DNA of 64,000 bases from positions 62,001 through 126,000 of the forward strand of contig JARGXX010000138.1 in the NCBI GenBank assembly GCA_030374765.1, read 5' to 3'. Positions 34,151 through 45,392 of the stretch are shown here, piece by piece. This DNA comes from Agarophyton chilense. Lineage: Eukaryota > Rhodophyta > Florideophyceae > Gracilariales > Gracilariaceae. Position numbers and translations under genes: made by a program. The stretch's first letter is position 1; every line of letters starts with the position of its first letter. The notes beneath the pieces were generated by a model. It did no database searches, was not told the DNA's origin, and saw nothing but the letters and a program-made list of their open reading frames with translations.

Positions 34151-36616
34151 TTAAGAAGGACCTGTCGGTTTAGGAGCAATGGAATCAGAAGGACCCGTGT
34201 TATTGACTACCCACGGAGGAAAACCTGCGGAAATGCTAGAAGCCATCGACCTAAGATTTAGCGAAGGAGCGGTAGCCCCGCCACCGGGGAGAGGAGTCGA
34301 AACCAAAAGAGGATGAACGAAAGGAACCGCCGGAGCAGGTTACAAAACCGCAGGGTTCAAGTTAGCACCTAGAAGGGGATCTGTCAAAGGATCAGATGGC
34401 GCAGCAGCAGAGACGCTTGCCATATTGGCAATTTGACGGGTGGCCAATTGGTACATGTCCAACTGGAACTGATTCCGGAACTCACCAGGTAGGTTCAGCG
34501 CCTTCATGTATTGCGCATGGCGCTGCAGCAAACCTTCAAGGAGCGATAATGCAGCAACCACGGAGGTAGGCCCAGCCCTTTGAAAGTTGGTTACGCAAGC
34601 CTGACGAATTCGAGCGAGCAAACCGACAACGGCCGGAGATTCCATCGTAGGTTAAGGCGGAGGACGAGCAATACCCGCCAACAGAGGTCGAACCGGACCA
34701 GCATCCCGCGAGGAGCTCTGTTGAGTAGGAGTCACAGTCGTAGGGATAGGCGACTCACAACCTTGAGGTAACGGCTTGGACGGAAAGGGACCAGTATAAC
34801 GACCAACTGGTGTCTCCACAGTACCATGATAAGGTTCGGGGCTCGCGGGTGCTCCATAAACAGGAGGCTCCCCGGGATAATATTGGGCGTGGCGAGGCAC
34901 AATCTTCCAAATTGCGGGATGGAATGCCTCCCAACCTTGATGGGAATCCCAATGGTAATTCTTGATCTGCTCGAGATACGAGTCCAAATCCTTCACGTTA
35001 TAATCGGTCCCCTCCACGATGTTCTCGTAACCAAATCGGGAAATATCCTGGGCAGCCCTCGGAGGTATGAAGAAGATGCGACCTACAGCTTGAACACCAT
35101 CTCGGTATATGTCAAAGTCGGGATTGAGACAATCCTAATCGATACCGTAACGGGCGAACTCCAGAGCCAGGATGGCAACCAACACGGTCCACTCCGAGAA
35201 GGCAATAAACCAAATCAGGTAATACCGCTCTAGGTTCCGGTAAATCTGACTCCCGAAGTACGTCAAAACTGGCGGAGTGGGCACGCTCAGCGATAACGGA
35301 ACCTCATAGGACTCCCACCACTCTGGTCGAAGCACGTACCAATCGCGTCTGCCCTTCGTAGGTTGTGAGAAGTACTCCACGTTATGAAACATATGTATAA
35401 CGCGAGTGTAAGAGTTGCGAGTGCGAACGCAACCCTCCGTCACTGCATCTTCGCCCCACCTACAACGGTCAGCCCAATTGATAGTGGGGAAAGGCCGAAT
35501 CAGGGAAACCAAGTTAGGTGAGACCGGAAGGTAAGTCTCCGGAATAGACGGGTATTGGCACAGTTGCACCACCAATAGACGGTAATAATCCAGCTCCGTT
35601 TCGATGCGCACATACGACAAGTCGCTCGAATATATCGGCGGGATGAAATACCTCAAAGGTGTATGACGCTGCCGACTCTGGTAAGATTCCAGTCGACCCT
35701 GACGAGGTTGAGACTCTTGGTCCCGTTTCTTCAAAAGCAATGGAACGGAGCGAAGGCGCTCGCAGCCCCAACGGGACAAACCCCAGTAGGTATCCAATTG
35801 CGGTCTGGTAAGAGCTGCCAACAATGACCAATTCCCCACCGCCACAGGCCAATCGTGCTTCAACAGGTCATTGTTCGTCACCTGGTTGAAGGTAATACCA
35901 AAAGGTCTATCCTGACTCGTCGTCCGGTTCGCCGCACCGAACGCGAGATTATGAGCTAAACTGGTTTGGGTAGGCGAAGGAAGTCCACCACTGCGTTGGT
36001 ACGGGTCAGCCAGAGTCCCAGGGGAGAACTGAGTCGCAGGGACCGGCATGCTGCGAAACCCAATGTTGGTAGGCGTTCGCGAAGTCAAACGAGTCACCCT
36101 CTTGGTAATATCACAGCTTCCACGGCCAAGACATGGGCCGCTACCTGACATGGTTGGGAAGGCCGTAGCTCGACCCGACGAACGAGGTGATGACTCGAAC
36201 TCCACCGCCGCGGTGAAGACCAGCAGGTATTCATCCTTCTGAAGTAGAGCCTCCTCGGTCCGTTCTGAGGAGACGGCCAACGGATCCAACCTTCCCTGTA
36301 GTACCAACACTGACCTTTCGGGTACAACAGTGGCCGGGGTGCGGTCGCGAGCGGGTCCAGGCCTTTGAGGTATCGTGGAACGGGACCCATCCGACCTTAA
36401 AGGCATAACTGCAGGGGTATCAATCCCCTCGGAATCTCCAACTTCTTCAAACTCAATGGTAACAGGCATCTCACGTCTCTCGAGCGCTGGTGCTGCTTGT
36501 GGGGACGACCCACCCCTTCGAGGTATCGGTGACGAGTCCACGATGCGGCACGATGTGCACCGACGTGGTACCGTATGGGTTCGAACGCTTGCGCGGAGGC
36601 GGCGCGATCCTGTCAT
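34151..36616 (-). pseudogene. antisense ORF of element A, unknown product
   Basis: A reading frame of about 820 codons on the strand opposite gag-pol, between pol and the 3' LTR, from an ATG at 36616 to a stop at 34151. The product would be Arg/Ser/Pro-rich at its start. A conserved Tyr/Trp-rich middle follows, then one strongly hydrophobic segment (YLIWFIAFSEWTVLVAILAL, near 35.2 kb) that could be a membrane span. The end is Pro/Thr-rich, then an Ala/Leu-rich helical stretch. I recognise no domain. Copy B keeps the same frame at 54748-57213 with most residues identical, which argues for a real protein-coding past. It is broken, with about two or three breaks. Confidence 0.65.
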
Positions 36617-37312
36617 TTTCTTGATGGTAAACCAGAATGCAAAACCGGAAAAAGGTCGCGTAATTACCGACGGGGCCGCTCAACACCAATAAGGTCTCAC
36701 AACCGGAAGCTTCCACCACGGACCCAGGCCAACACCTTAATGGTTGTATCGACGCAGGCTCAGGCCCCACCGGCGCCACGAGTCAATCCTTACAAGGTAG
36801 ACGAAACCGGAAAGGTCGAGAAGCCAGGAAACCTTCGGGGAAAAGCCGGACAAACGGTTACGGTCGCGACGCCGCCAATTCAGGGCAGTTCTACCTGAAG
36901 GGTTGTCGAGCAGTGGAAACGACCAGGCGGGACGGCGCTGCGCAGGGACCTAAGAGGGAACTGAAGTTTGAGTAACCAGGAAAAGGTGAGACACCAACTT
37001 GGATAGACAGGGGGGGCTCCGCGGAAGCAAAATCGCATGCAAGCATGGCCATTACCAAAACGGTGTTCTCGACCGCGCTAATTACACTGAATCGCCCTCA
37101 CAACAGTCCCTATCTGAATTGTTGTCTCTCAATTCGTGCGCCGACGTCGCCGCGCGCACTCCCAAACCGATACTGGTGCCGAGTTCTGAACCTCAAGGGA
37201 TCGCGCGCCGCGCGCAGACACCACTCCGATGCCCGCGCCGCTGTCGCTCGCCACACCTCTATAGGTTGATGGAAGGAGACACAGGGCGTACCTCACGGGT
37301 AGAAAGGGGGTC
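36617..37312. other. non-coding spacer of element A before the 3' LTR
   Basis: About 700 bp without a convincing frame, aligning with 54108-54747 of copy B in inverted orientation. It would have to contain the promoter of the antisense ORF. A purine tract AGAAAGGGGG (37301-37310) just before the LTR is the polypurine tract. Confidence 0.5.
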
Positions 37313-37946
37313 TGTCGTATAGTGGCAGAAGGTCTGACCTTTGAGGTTGTCAATATACTACACTGACCCTGTAAATGATGGATGCGAGGGATCATCGGTC
37401 ATGCAGCTCCGGGCGAGCTACCGTCTAGGTGTTGTCAGCCACGTGTAGTGTTGAAATGTACCTTGTGGTTGAGAAATTGTTAGTACTTGTAATTGTAATT
37501 ATATTTATTTTAGTACAGTAGTGGAGTGGCCACCTGGCACTGTAGCCCGTGCTGGCCCGGTCTCGGACACTAGGTCAAAGACCGTGCCTTGCTGGCACCT
37601 CCCGGGTGAGCTGGAGAGTGCAGTCCACTACATATAGGGAACTGCCCCTCCCCCATCCTAATCTGATAAAGATAGGCACCACTTGGGTCGTGACTATACC
37701 TTTTGGTTCATCGTTTCTCAACTACCCCACAGGCTTTCCTTCGCGTCTACGCCTACCATCTTTCACCTACACGGTATAGGCTAGTTGCCCCGCCGTTTGC
37801 CCCTGCGGGTTTTCACGGTGCCGTGTTACCATCGAGGTTCACTACGTCTACCTTCTAAGGTTGAGCGTCAACACGCTCCCTACGGTTGAGCGTCACCACG
37901 CTCCCGAGATAAGACAGTAGCATACCCTAGAGATGATTGTACGACA
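37313..37946 (+). repeat. 3' LTR of inner gypsy element A
   Basis: 634 bp, TGTCGTA to TACGACA, the same length as the 5' LTR and differing from it at about 31 positions by eye. Confidence 0.93.
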
Positions 37947-37951
37947 GCGAC
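37947..37951 (+). repeat. target-site duplication, right copy
   Basis: gcgac, identical to 26713-26717. Confidence 0.85.
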
Positions 37952-40440
37952 GTTTGCTGCAGGGAGGTACAGGCTCGGAAAACCATTTCCAAGCTTGCAC
38001 GCAGACTGCATTTGCGAAAGAAGTGCCCAACCTCATTCAATGGATAGACGACTTCCTGCTACACGCAAGAGACGAGGGCGAACTTTTAGTCGCCATCGAG
38101 GAGTTTTTAGCAGTATGCCACCGATTTGGTTTCCAACTAAACACAAAGAAGAGTCATTTTTTTCAAAGAAGAGTGAAGTTCTGTGGACGTATCATCTCAG
38201 AGAACGGAGTACAGTATGACCTACGTTCATTCAAGGTTCTCATCGACATGAAAGCTCCGATCACCGCAAGTGAGCTACAGCAACTGCTCTACGCTACTAA
38301 GTGGATGCATACGCCTATCCCAGACTACGGCAAGAGAGTAGAACCATTGCAAGATCTCATGGAAAAAGTGTACAAGGAAGCGGTGTCACGAAAGAAGAGT
38401 GCAGTAAGAAAATTCAGCGTACTTGAAAAATGGAACCCCATGCACCAGGTCGCGCTTAACGATATCAAACGCCATCTCATCTCTGCAACAAGACTGTCCT
38501 ATCCAAAAGAAGGACACACTCTCTGCCTGTTCACAGACGCTTCTGAAACCCACTGGGCCGCAATTCTCAACCAGATCCCGGAAGAGCGTCGCAAACTCGA
38601 CCTCGGGGACCAGAACCATAGGCCCCTCGCATTCCTTTCTGGAGTGTTCCGCGGCGCCGCAGAGCACTGGAGCACCCCGGAAAAGGAAAGATTCGCTATT
38701 GTGGAGGCTATGAGTAAGCTGGATTATCTCGTATCCGGTCAGACGGTCTCGATTTTCACGGACCACGCAAACCTCTTCAACATGTACGACCCGTACGGAA
38801 GAAACCCCGGCACACCACTCCACACGGCTAGAAAGCTGATGAGATGGGCGAAAAAGCTCAACGGTTTCAGGTACATCATACAGCACCTACCGGGGGAACG
38901 GAATGCTTGGGCTGATATGACGACACGTTGGGCCGTAAAACGTCCTGACAAAGTCAAAGTAGCCACTCTGAGCGCACGAAATACTGTTCTCATGGCCCCA
39001 GTAAGTCCCGAACTGAAGCCGAAACTCGACTGGCCCAACCTCAAAGACCTGGAGAACTCACAACATAGCAGTCCAGAGAAGCCACCCAGCAGTTTCAAGC
39101 AGAATCAAGGCATTTGGAGAAACAGTTCAGGGCGTATATGGGTACCGAAGTCAGCAACATTGTGCAAGCTAAGAGTTTTGATCGCAGCCCACACCGGATC
39201 CACAGGACACCGAGCAAAGGAAGTGACAAAGGCAAACATCGAGAGACATTTCTGGTGGGACTGCATGGACAAAGATGTGAACGACTTCGTGGCATACTGT
39301 ATCCACTTCCTCGCTAGTCACCCAGGATTTATCGTGCCAAGGCCTCTTGGGTCTGCGATCCATGCTACGAAACCCAACGAAGTAATCCATTTCGACTACT
39401 GCTATATTCGAAAAGGAGAGAAGCATGACATCTACGTTCTGGTGATCAAAGACGACTTCTCTGGCTACCTATGGCTGGTACCGAAAACCGAAGCAACGGC
39501 TGAAGTAGCCGCTGAACTGCTTACAAAATGGTTCGCCACCTTCGGAACGTCGAGGATATGGGTGTCCGATCAAGCCAGCCATTTTAAGAACAAGGGGACG
39601 CGTAGTCTCAAGGATCATTTGCACACTCAGCATCATTTCACACTGGCCTACGCACCATGGAGCAACGGTACAGTCGAGGTAGTGTGCAGAGAGCTTGCAA
39701 GAGCGGCAAGAGCACTACTGTCAGAGTTTCAGCTTCCATTCGCCTCATGGCCCAGTTTGATGTCACTGGTACAGTCAGCACTGAACAACTCTCCATTGAA
39801 GCGATTGAAGAATCGATGTCCGCTCGAAGTATTTACCAGACTGAAGCAGGACGGCCCATTCGCCGGACTCACTGAACGCAAAGGAGAGTTGGAAACTGTG
39901 TCCATCACCGAGGCACAGATTAGGCAATTGCGAGAATTCGACCGGTGCCGAGAAGCAATGGAACGCATGCACCGAGACGTCGCCACAGCTTCAAGCAAGA
40001 AACGCAAAGCAGCGGTAGAATCACACAACCGAAAAACGGGAGTACGCAAGGTGATCTTTTCTGAAGGTTTTTGTGTTGAAAGGATTGCTACAGAAGAAAA
40101 TGAAAAAAAGCTCCCGCTACACTGGACAGATCCGTATCAAGTGACAAGCTGCAATGGCGAATATATCTTCGAAGTTGAACATTTGATTTCAGGAAAGAAG
40201 GAACTAGTGCACGGCCGTCAGTTGAAGTTTTTCCGAAACAAGAATTTTCAAATCACCGTAGAACTTCAAAATTACCTCTTCTATCAATACAAAGAGCTAC
40301 TGGTGGTCAAAGAGTTCCAGGATATCAGAAAGGAAGACGGAAAATTGGATATCTTGGTAAAATTGAAAGGCTTTGAGGACAACGAAACCGACTTGGTCTC
40401 ATTGGAAAGCCTACAACACGAAGTACCAGACTTGGTGTAA
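37952..40440 (+). pseudogene. RT end, RNase H, integrase and chromodomain of the middle gypsy element
   Basis: One long open frame after the inner element. It has the RT catalytic region with QWIDDFLLHARDEGELL (near 38.04 kb) and the connection LNTKKSHFFQRRVKFCGRII. RNase H shows FTDASETHWAAIL (near 38.53 kb) and FTDHANLF. The integrase has a zinc module near 39.2 kb, HFDYCYIRKGEKHDIYVLVI, WVSDQASHF and the APWSNGTVEV catalytic Glu region (near 39.65 kb). The end (40.29-40.43 kb) reads EFQDIRKEDGKLDILVKLKG, a chromodomain-like fold. This part is well preserved. The element as a whole is broken. Confidence 0.8.
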
Positions 40441-40549
40441 GAATATCTGGAACACGTCAGGAAAGACGGTACAACACGACAGAAGAGACTGGTCAAAATT
40501 TTATGACCAACCTTCCATATTCCTTTCGAAGAATTGGTCATAGGGGGAC

Positions 40550-40921
40550 TTTTGACCACCCACGAGCACATCTGGGATGTGTAGGTGCACCCCAAAGCAG
40601 GGTGCTGCGGATCTGGGTCGAAATAGCGCAACTGCAGCCCAGTGTGGACTGTAGTCTGGATTGGGATGCGGGAGTTTGGACTGCGTAGGACTTTGAATTA
40701 GACAGCTTCTGGACGACAGTGACACCTACGCAGCGCACGCATCATAGAAAACCTAGAAGCGTAACCAACGAGCTGGTCCTGGAGCACCACAGACTACTAT
40801 ATAATAAAGAATACCAGACTCTGTCAAAGAGTCTGGGGGCATCCGACACAGCGCGAAACTTCTCTTGGTTCCCAACCTTTTTGCTTCACGTGCGACGAGC
40901 ACGAATCGCGACACGTCAACA
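40550..40921 (+). repeat. 3' LTR of the middle gypsy element
   Basis: 372 bp, the same length as 24285-24656 and ending GTCAACA. A purine-rich TAGGGGGA lies just upstream as the polypurine tract. Confidence 0.9.
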
Positions 40922-41352
40922 CCCATTCGCATAGGTGCAGAAGTATCTGACATGTCCATTCGGAGCTCCTTCTCGATGAGGGCGTTGAGAGTAGGGAGAG
41001 AGATCTTATTCTCCTTGAACGTTGATCGCTCCTCCAATAATGTGCCCAACATTTCATCGGTAATCATTTCAGGGTCGGTGAGACCGGGGATGATGTTGAG
41101 GTCAATGACTGATTTCAACCATGCGGGGTCAACGCAGAAGGTGAGATTGACTGGCCGAACTGGCTCTGTGGTCGTGGAATCTACGATGGCAGTTTGCATA
41201 GCTCGGGATGTGATTTCGTTCCCGTACTGACCGTACAGACCCAGAAATTTCCTGATCAGAGCAAAATCTATGCGAGCAATCTTGGAATGGGTGATCGAGA
41301 TCGAAACGAAATATGGTTCTTGATAGTTGACCGTCGATTGAGCCTTCTCCAT
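40922..41352 (-). pseudogene. gag N-terminal part of the outer gypsy element (fossil)
   Basis: Starts at an ATG at 41352 and reads to the LTR boundary at 40922. Segments such as IDFALIRKFLGLYGQYGNEI and MITDEMLGTLLEERSTF match, position by position, the gag N-terminal parts at 24707 and 46802, so all three belong to one gag family. The rest of this gag lies at 24284 and below, beyond the inserted element. Confidence 0.55.
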
Positions 41353-41613
41353 GTGGCTGCCGCTTTCAGGGATTGCCTGAGAGTCAGATGTCGCGACCGA
41401 ACAAAAAAACTTGAACGTTAAACTGTTATAGTGAATCCAGTGATCACTGTGGCGAACAAAGCGAGTTGTTTTTGTTTATGATGAGGTTCGATGCCTCGGA
41501 TTACTTGGAGGCGGGGTTGTCGCGGTTTAAGTACCGCGATAGAGTCTGCTGATCGGGAGAGAACCATACCGAGAAACACTTACTATCCTTCTAACTGCTT
41601 AAATATCTTAAGT

Positions 41614-41637
41614 GACGGAACCTCATTGGGTTCCGTC
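41614..41637 (-). repeat. 9-bp-stem hairpin in a probable LTR
   Basis: gacggaacc and ggttccgtc are perfect reverse complements around a 6-base loop. It lies upstream of the outer element's gag and resembles, in stem length and setting, the hairpin in the LTR of the middle element (24549-24571). Confidence 0.6.
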
Positions 41638-41700
41638 TGGCAAAAGAGAGCCAGACACGGCTACATTTAGAAAGCGAAAGAGTTAACGCCAACAGAAGAA

Positions 41701-42461
41701 GTATGGCAGCCTGTCTAGGCTACGTCTCTACTTCGCGCACCTCCTGCACCTCCTGCACCCCTCAGAGTCAAGCGGCTCGGGAGGACAGGCTACCCCTCAG
41801 AAAAGTGGGCCGGCGCCTGACCGATGACACCAGCCCTGGGGAGAAACTCCCAAATAAAAGTGTCTGTTTTTTTTGTGCTTCTTGCTCCCCTTTCTTTGAC
41901 AGAGGAGCCAAAACCGCCCAAAAGCATACGCTGCGACTGCGATCAATATGACCGCCGTTCGCACGTCCTGAACGGCGTGATTGGAGTCACCCAAGATGTC
42001 GCGAGAGGAGGGGGAAAGCGATCAATACTGTTTTGCTATACGTAAAGAGTTGGGAAGATTGGTGTGGCGCAAACTACCAGCGGTACAGCAAGAGCGTTTG
42101 ACACGTGTCGACGTAGGCAAAGCGGAATGATGGGGAGCGGCGGGGTAGAAAATGATGTTTAACCAGTTGGGGAATATTTATTACGATTGCAATGATGATG
42201 GAAGCGAAAGAAGAAGCTCGTCGCAGTACTAAATTCCCTTCTGTAGCATACCACGATTGTGAACAGATCTAGCTGTTAACAATCGTATCGTAGGCTGCTA
42301 GAGTAAGAGCCACATAATTACAAATAAATATATCCTAAACACTGTTGAAGATAGTCTAATATCAAACTACCCACACAGTAGCGATACTCGCATTCAACTT
42401 ATAACGAAGGATTTTCTCTCGTTAGAGTTTGTGTACATTTCAATGTTTACTGCAGTATTCA
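41701..42461. other. gene-free, probably LTR debris
   Basis: No gene. It contains a short tandem (ctcctgca twice near 41741) and an inverted pair (agcctgtc near 41709 and gacaggct near 41784). It lies where the 5' LTR of the outer gypsy element and the 3' end of the minus-strand copia element should meet. Confidence 0.3.
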
Positions 42462-45370
42462 CTACACTGGCATCTTTTTTTCTTTTTGCAAAAGGAATTG
42501 TCTATGATCCTTTTCGAATTTTCTACTGTTCAATTTTGTGATCATATCGATTGAATTGATAGATCTGACCGAAAACTTCGTTCGATGTCGGTTTTGTGAA
42601 AGTACCAGCTGTATAATTTTTAGACTTAACATATCCGACGTCTGAAACTTCGTATCTCTCATACGCTTCTTGCGCAGCGGAACGTTCAAAGTGCAGTCGT
42701 CTTTCTGCATAAGACGATGCTTTTGTGATTACATTAAAACGAATTTTGGAATCAATGATCATTATTATTGGTAAAGTCTTTTCAAGAAAAGATTCCAAAT
42801 CGAATATTAGAATGTAAAAAAAAGACGAAGGTGTCTCCAAAAGCATAAACTTGACCACCCAATACTGAGCTTACCACGCAATCGCTTTTATGACTCCTAT
42901 ATTCGATTATGTTGAATCTGTTGAAACGATTAGACAATAATGTAGGGTTTTCAAGCTGAGATGAAACGGCCTCATTATTATAGGACGATGCGACACCATA
43001 AGCTCGGATAAATAATGACTCTAGATGTAGTCTGACGAATTGCATGATCAGTGACTTGTTTTCGATGTGTCGAATGAACTTATACATAGTTTTTCCATGA
43101 GACTTATTGAAAATGTTTTCGTTACCTGAGCAGTTTTGTTGAAATAGAAAGATATTTATGGAGCGGTTTTGACGAGCCATGCTGGCGGAGCTGTTGATGA
43201 TCTGAATTTTGAACAATCAGAAGTATCCTCTGACAGCCTGATTCTTTGAATAAATTGGGCTTGTTGTGTTTGATATTTATCATTTTCGGCCAATATTTGC
43301 ACACCACCAAACTTTTTTTTCCCAAGAACTCTTTGTCTTGATTCGAAGCTTGTCAATGTAAGATCTGTGAACTTCATGAATGATTCTTTTCCGGTGAGAA
43401 TTGAATCATCTATATATAAATCAAAAAGTCCGTCAATTATTTTAGGAAATGCGTTGGAAAAGCATGATATATCTCCCTTCAATTCCGACATGCCAAGCTC
43501 GTTTCAGAGATGGCTCATTAATGTGAGATTCCAATAATCACATGCATCAGCACGTCCATAAACTGGTTCCCTATGAGTAGCAACGAATCTTCAGAGATGC
43601 TTTTAGCTTTTAGAGGTTTCATATAAACCTTCCGAGACAGATTTTGTTTACTTTGAATGTATGATTGTGTTAAATCATGACTCCAAAATTTTTGTAGTTG
43701 ATGAATACGGCGATTGACATGATCTGACGAACGGTACTGTGTGTTATCATTGAAATATTGTTAACAATGTAGTTTTGTTCTATGTCAGAAATATTTGAGC
43801 AGCAATTCTTGCTTTCTATACTTCTTCTTTTGTCCCTGGTGTATTGGTAGCTAGAACAAACCTTGATACAATTAAGTTTGTTTCTGCTAGTACTTCATGC
43901 TTTGACACAATCTTCCAAGTATCTCGTTTGATGAGTCAGTGTAGTTCTTTTTCTTTCGCATTAAAAAATTCGCGGGTGTTTCCACGTGGGTCACGAGGAG
44001 TTAATGTTTTGGTAATGTATGTCATTAATTTTGTTTCTTGAGGGTTTTCTTGTTTGTACTCATCAAAATTGTTCAAAACGTAATTAAATATGTTTTAAAA
44101 ATCATGAAAAATAGGGATGGAGTTTTGAACACTTAATTATTGTGGAGAGATTTGGTGAAATGACTTAGCGTGCGTCATGCTGTGATGAATGTCTTCTCCA
44201 TCTCTCTTTTTTACAAGAATTTGTTTTCCATTTACCTTAGTTATATGAAAGGGCCCTGTCCAACGAGAAAATTGTTTTTACAGATAAACTAACACTTTTC
44301 GACATGGAATAAAGTCGTGATGAAAAGCTTCTGCGAGTCTTGATTTAAGAGCTCATTTGAGTCTGATCTCATTTGCAATGATTTCCATTTCGGATCTAAC
44401 GGTAAGAAGGGCTCGCATTCAATCTTCTTCATCCGGGAAGTTGTTACAAATATCAGGGAATCAGGGTAGTATTACAAACATAAGTAGTAATGAAACCGGT
44501 CCTTAAGGGTTCATGGTGTTGTTCATCGCTTTGACGGCAGTCGCCAAAATGAGCTTCTTCTCTAGGACATTGGCGGCCATTTTTATCTTTTGATGTATTC
44601 GTCGTATTGGATCGTGATAGCGTTCACCAGAACCAATAGAATTATAACTCCCGACTCCTAAAAGAATAAAGTCATTGGAACATTCATTCATTACTTCTTT
44701 CCATCTTAAAAAGGTGAATGCTTAGCCTTGATCACAATGAACTGAATCATGGTATCCTGTATACATAGTAGCCAAACATTCTAAACAAGTACTCTAAGTG
44801 TTTCTCATAGAATGACCATCAAGAAAACGTGTTGCTTCACTATGAGAATGAAAGTTAACCACATGCAAAACAGCTTCCGTGCCTATAAAAGAAAAGGTCC
44901 ATTGCAAGATATTTGTAGAAAATAACTTCTTTTTGAAAAGAAGATTCCGAATCGTTTTCGTTTTGGAGTAAATCGTTAGCATGTTTGACAGCACTTCGAT
45001 ATTTCTTTCAAAAGATTCTGTGTTTCAGAATTTGATTGCTCTGGTGAAGCTCATTTCAAATGATTGAACAGCTCATCCACTGAAGGGAGATAGAAGTCGA
45101 GATGCATGTTTCATGAGTCCTAATTTGCTGAATTCTGTTGCATATTTATGCCATACGACAGAGATGTGTCCAAGTTTTCGGGTGAGAGCATTTTTTCATC
45201 CATGTTTGCAAACTAAAACGTTTTAAACATTATCAACATAAAGTGTCTCTCTATTCAAAAAGTCTAGACCTAGCAAAAAGGGTACGTTACAATAAATGAC
45301 GTCAACTTTGAATTTCAAAACGTTTAAAGAGAAACCCATGGAATTCAGCAATGGTCTGCTTAAGAGTACC
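42462..45370 (-). mobile_element. degenerate Ty1/copia pol on the minus strand
   Basis: Read from 45370 downward: integrase core pieces (FSFIGTEAVLHVVNFHSHSEATRFLDG near 44.9 kb is the region of the first catalytic Asp; GVGSYNSIGSGERYHDPIRR near 44.6 kb is a well-known copia integrase motif). Then the end of RT (FDLYIDDSILTGK near 43.4 kb) and RNase H (near 42.55-43.1 kb: SYAERRLHFERSAAQEAYER and VSDVGYVKSKNYTAGTFTK). Integrase before RT and RNase H is the copia order. It is clearly broken and AT-rich compared with its neighbours. No LTR could be delimited. Confidence 0.6.
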
Positions 45371-45392
45371 TTGAGCATTTCGGAGTCTCCAA

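Larger units (their letters stand above)
26718..37946 (+). mobile_element. inner Ty3/gypsy element with antisense ORF (copy A)
   Basis: 11.2-kb element with 634-bp LTRs and perfect 5-bp target duplications, inserted in the RT of the middle element. Plus-strand order: gag with a charged tail, zinc knuckle, protease, RT, RNase H, integrase, chromodomain-like end (33990). A long reading frame of about 820 codons then runs on the opposite strand (34151-36616), and about 700 bp of non-coding DNA leads to the 3' LTR. By eye the two LTRs differ at about 31 of 634 positions (about 5%), so it is younger than its host element. It is broken, with roughly eight to ten breaks. The same family occurs as copy B from 53474. 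Confidence 0.9.
24285..40921 (+). mobile_element. middle Ty3/gypsy element with chromodomain, split by an insertion
   Basis: A plus-strand gypsy element with 372-bp LTRs at both ends. Its internal part runs gag, zinc knuckle, protease, RT, RNase H, integrase and a chromodomain-like tail. The element at 26718-37946 interrupts the RT. By eye the LTRs differ at about 24 of 372 positions, roughly 6-7%. A purine-rich tract precedes the 3' LTR. The flanking 5-mers (tccgt and cccat) agree at three of five positions, so the target duplication is doubtful. The whole inserts into the gag of the minus-strand outer element. It is broken by the insertion and by a few further breaks. Confidence 0.8.
22480..41700 (-). 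mobile_element. outer Ty3/gypsy element of the nest, split by an insertion
   Basis: A minus-strand gypsy element in two parts. The gag start lies at 40922-41352 and the rest of gag, protease and start of RT at 22480-24284. The plus-strand element at 24285-40921 sits between them. The gag segments on both sides of the insertion match, in the right order, the gag of the inserted element's own family. The 3' part (most of pol and the 3' LTR) is absent beyond 22480. The 5' LTR should lie around 41.4-41.7 kb or further right, but I cannot fix its ends. It is broken, with several breaks, and is the oldest layer of the nest. Confidence 0.6.
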
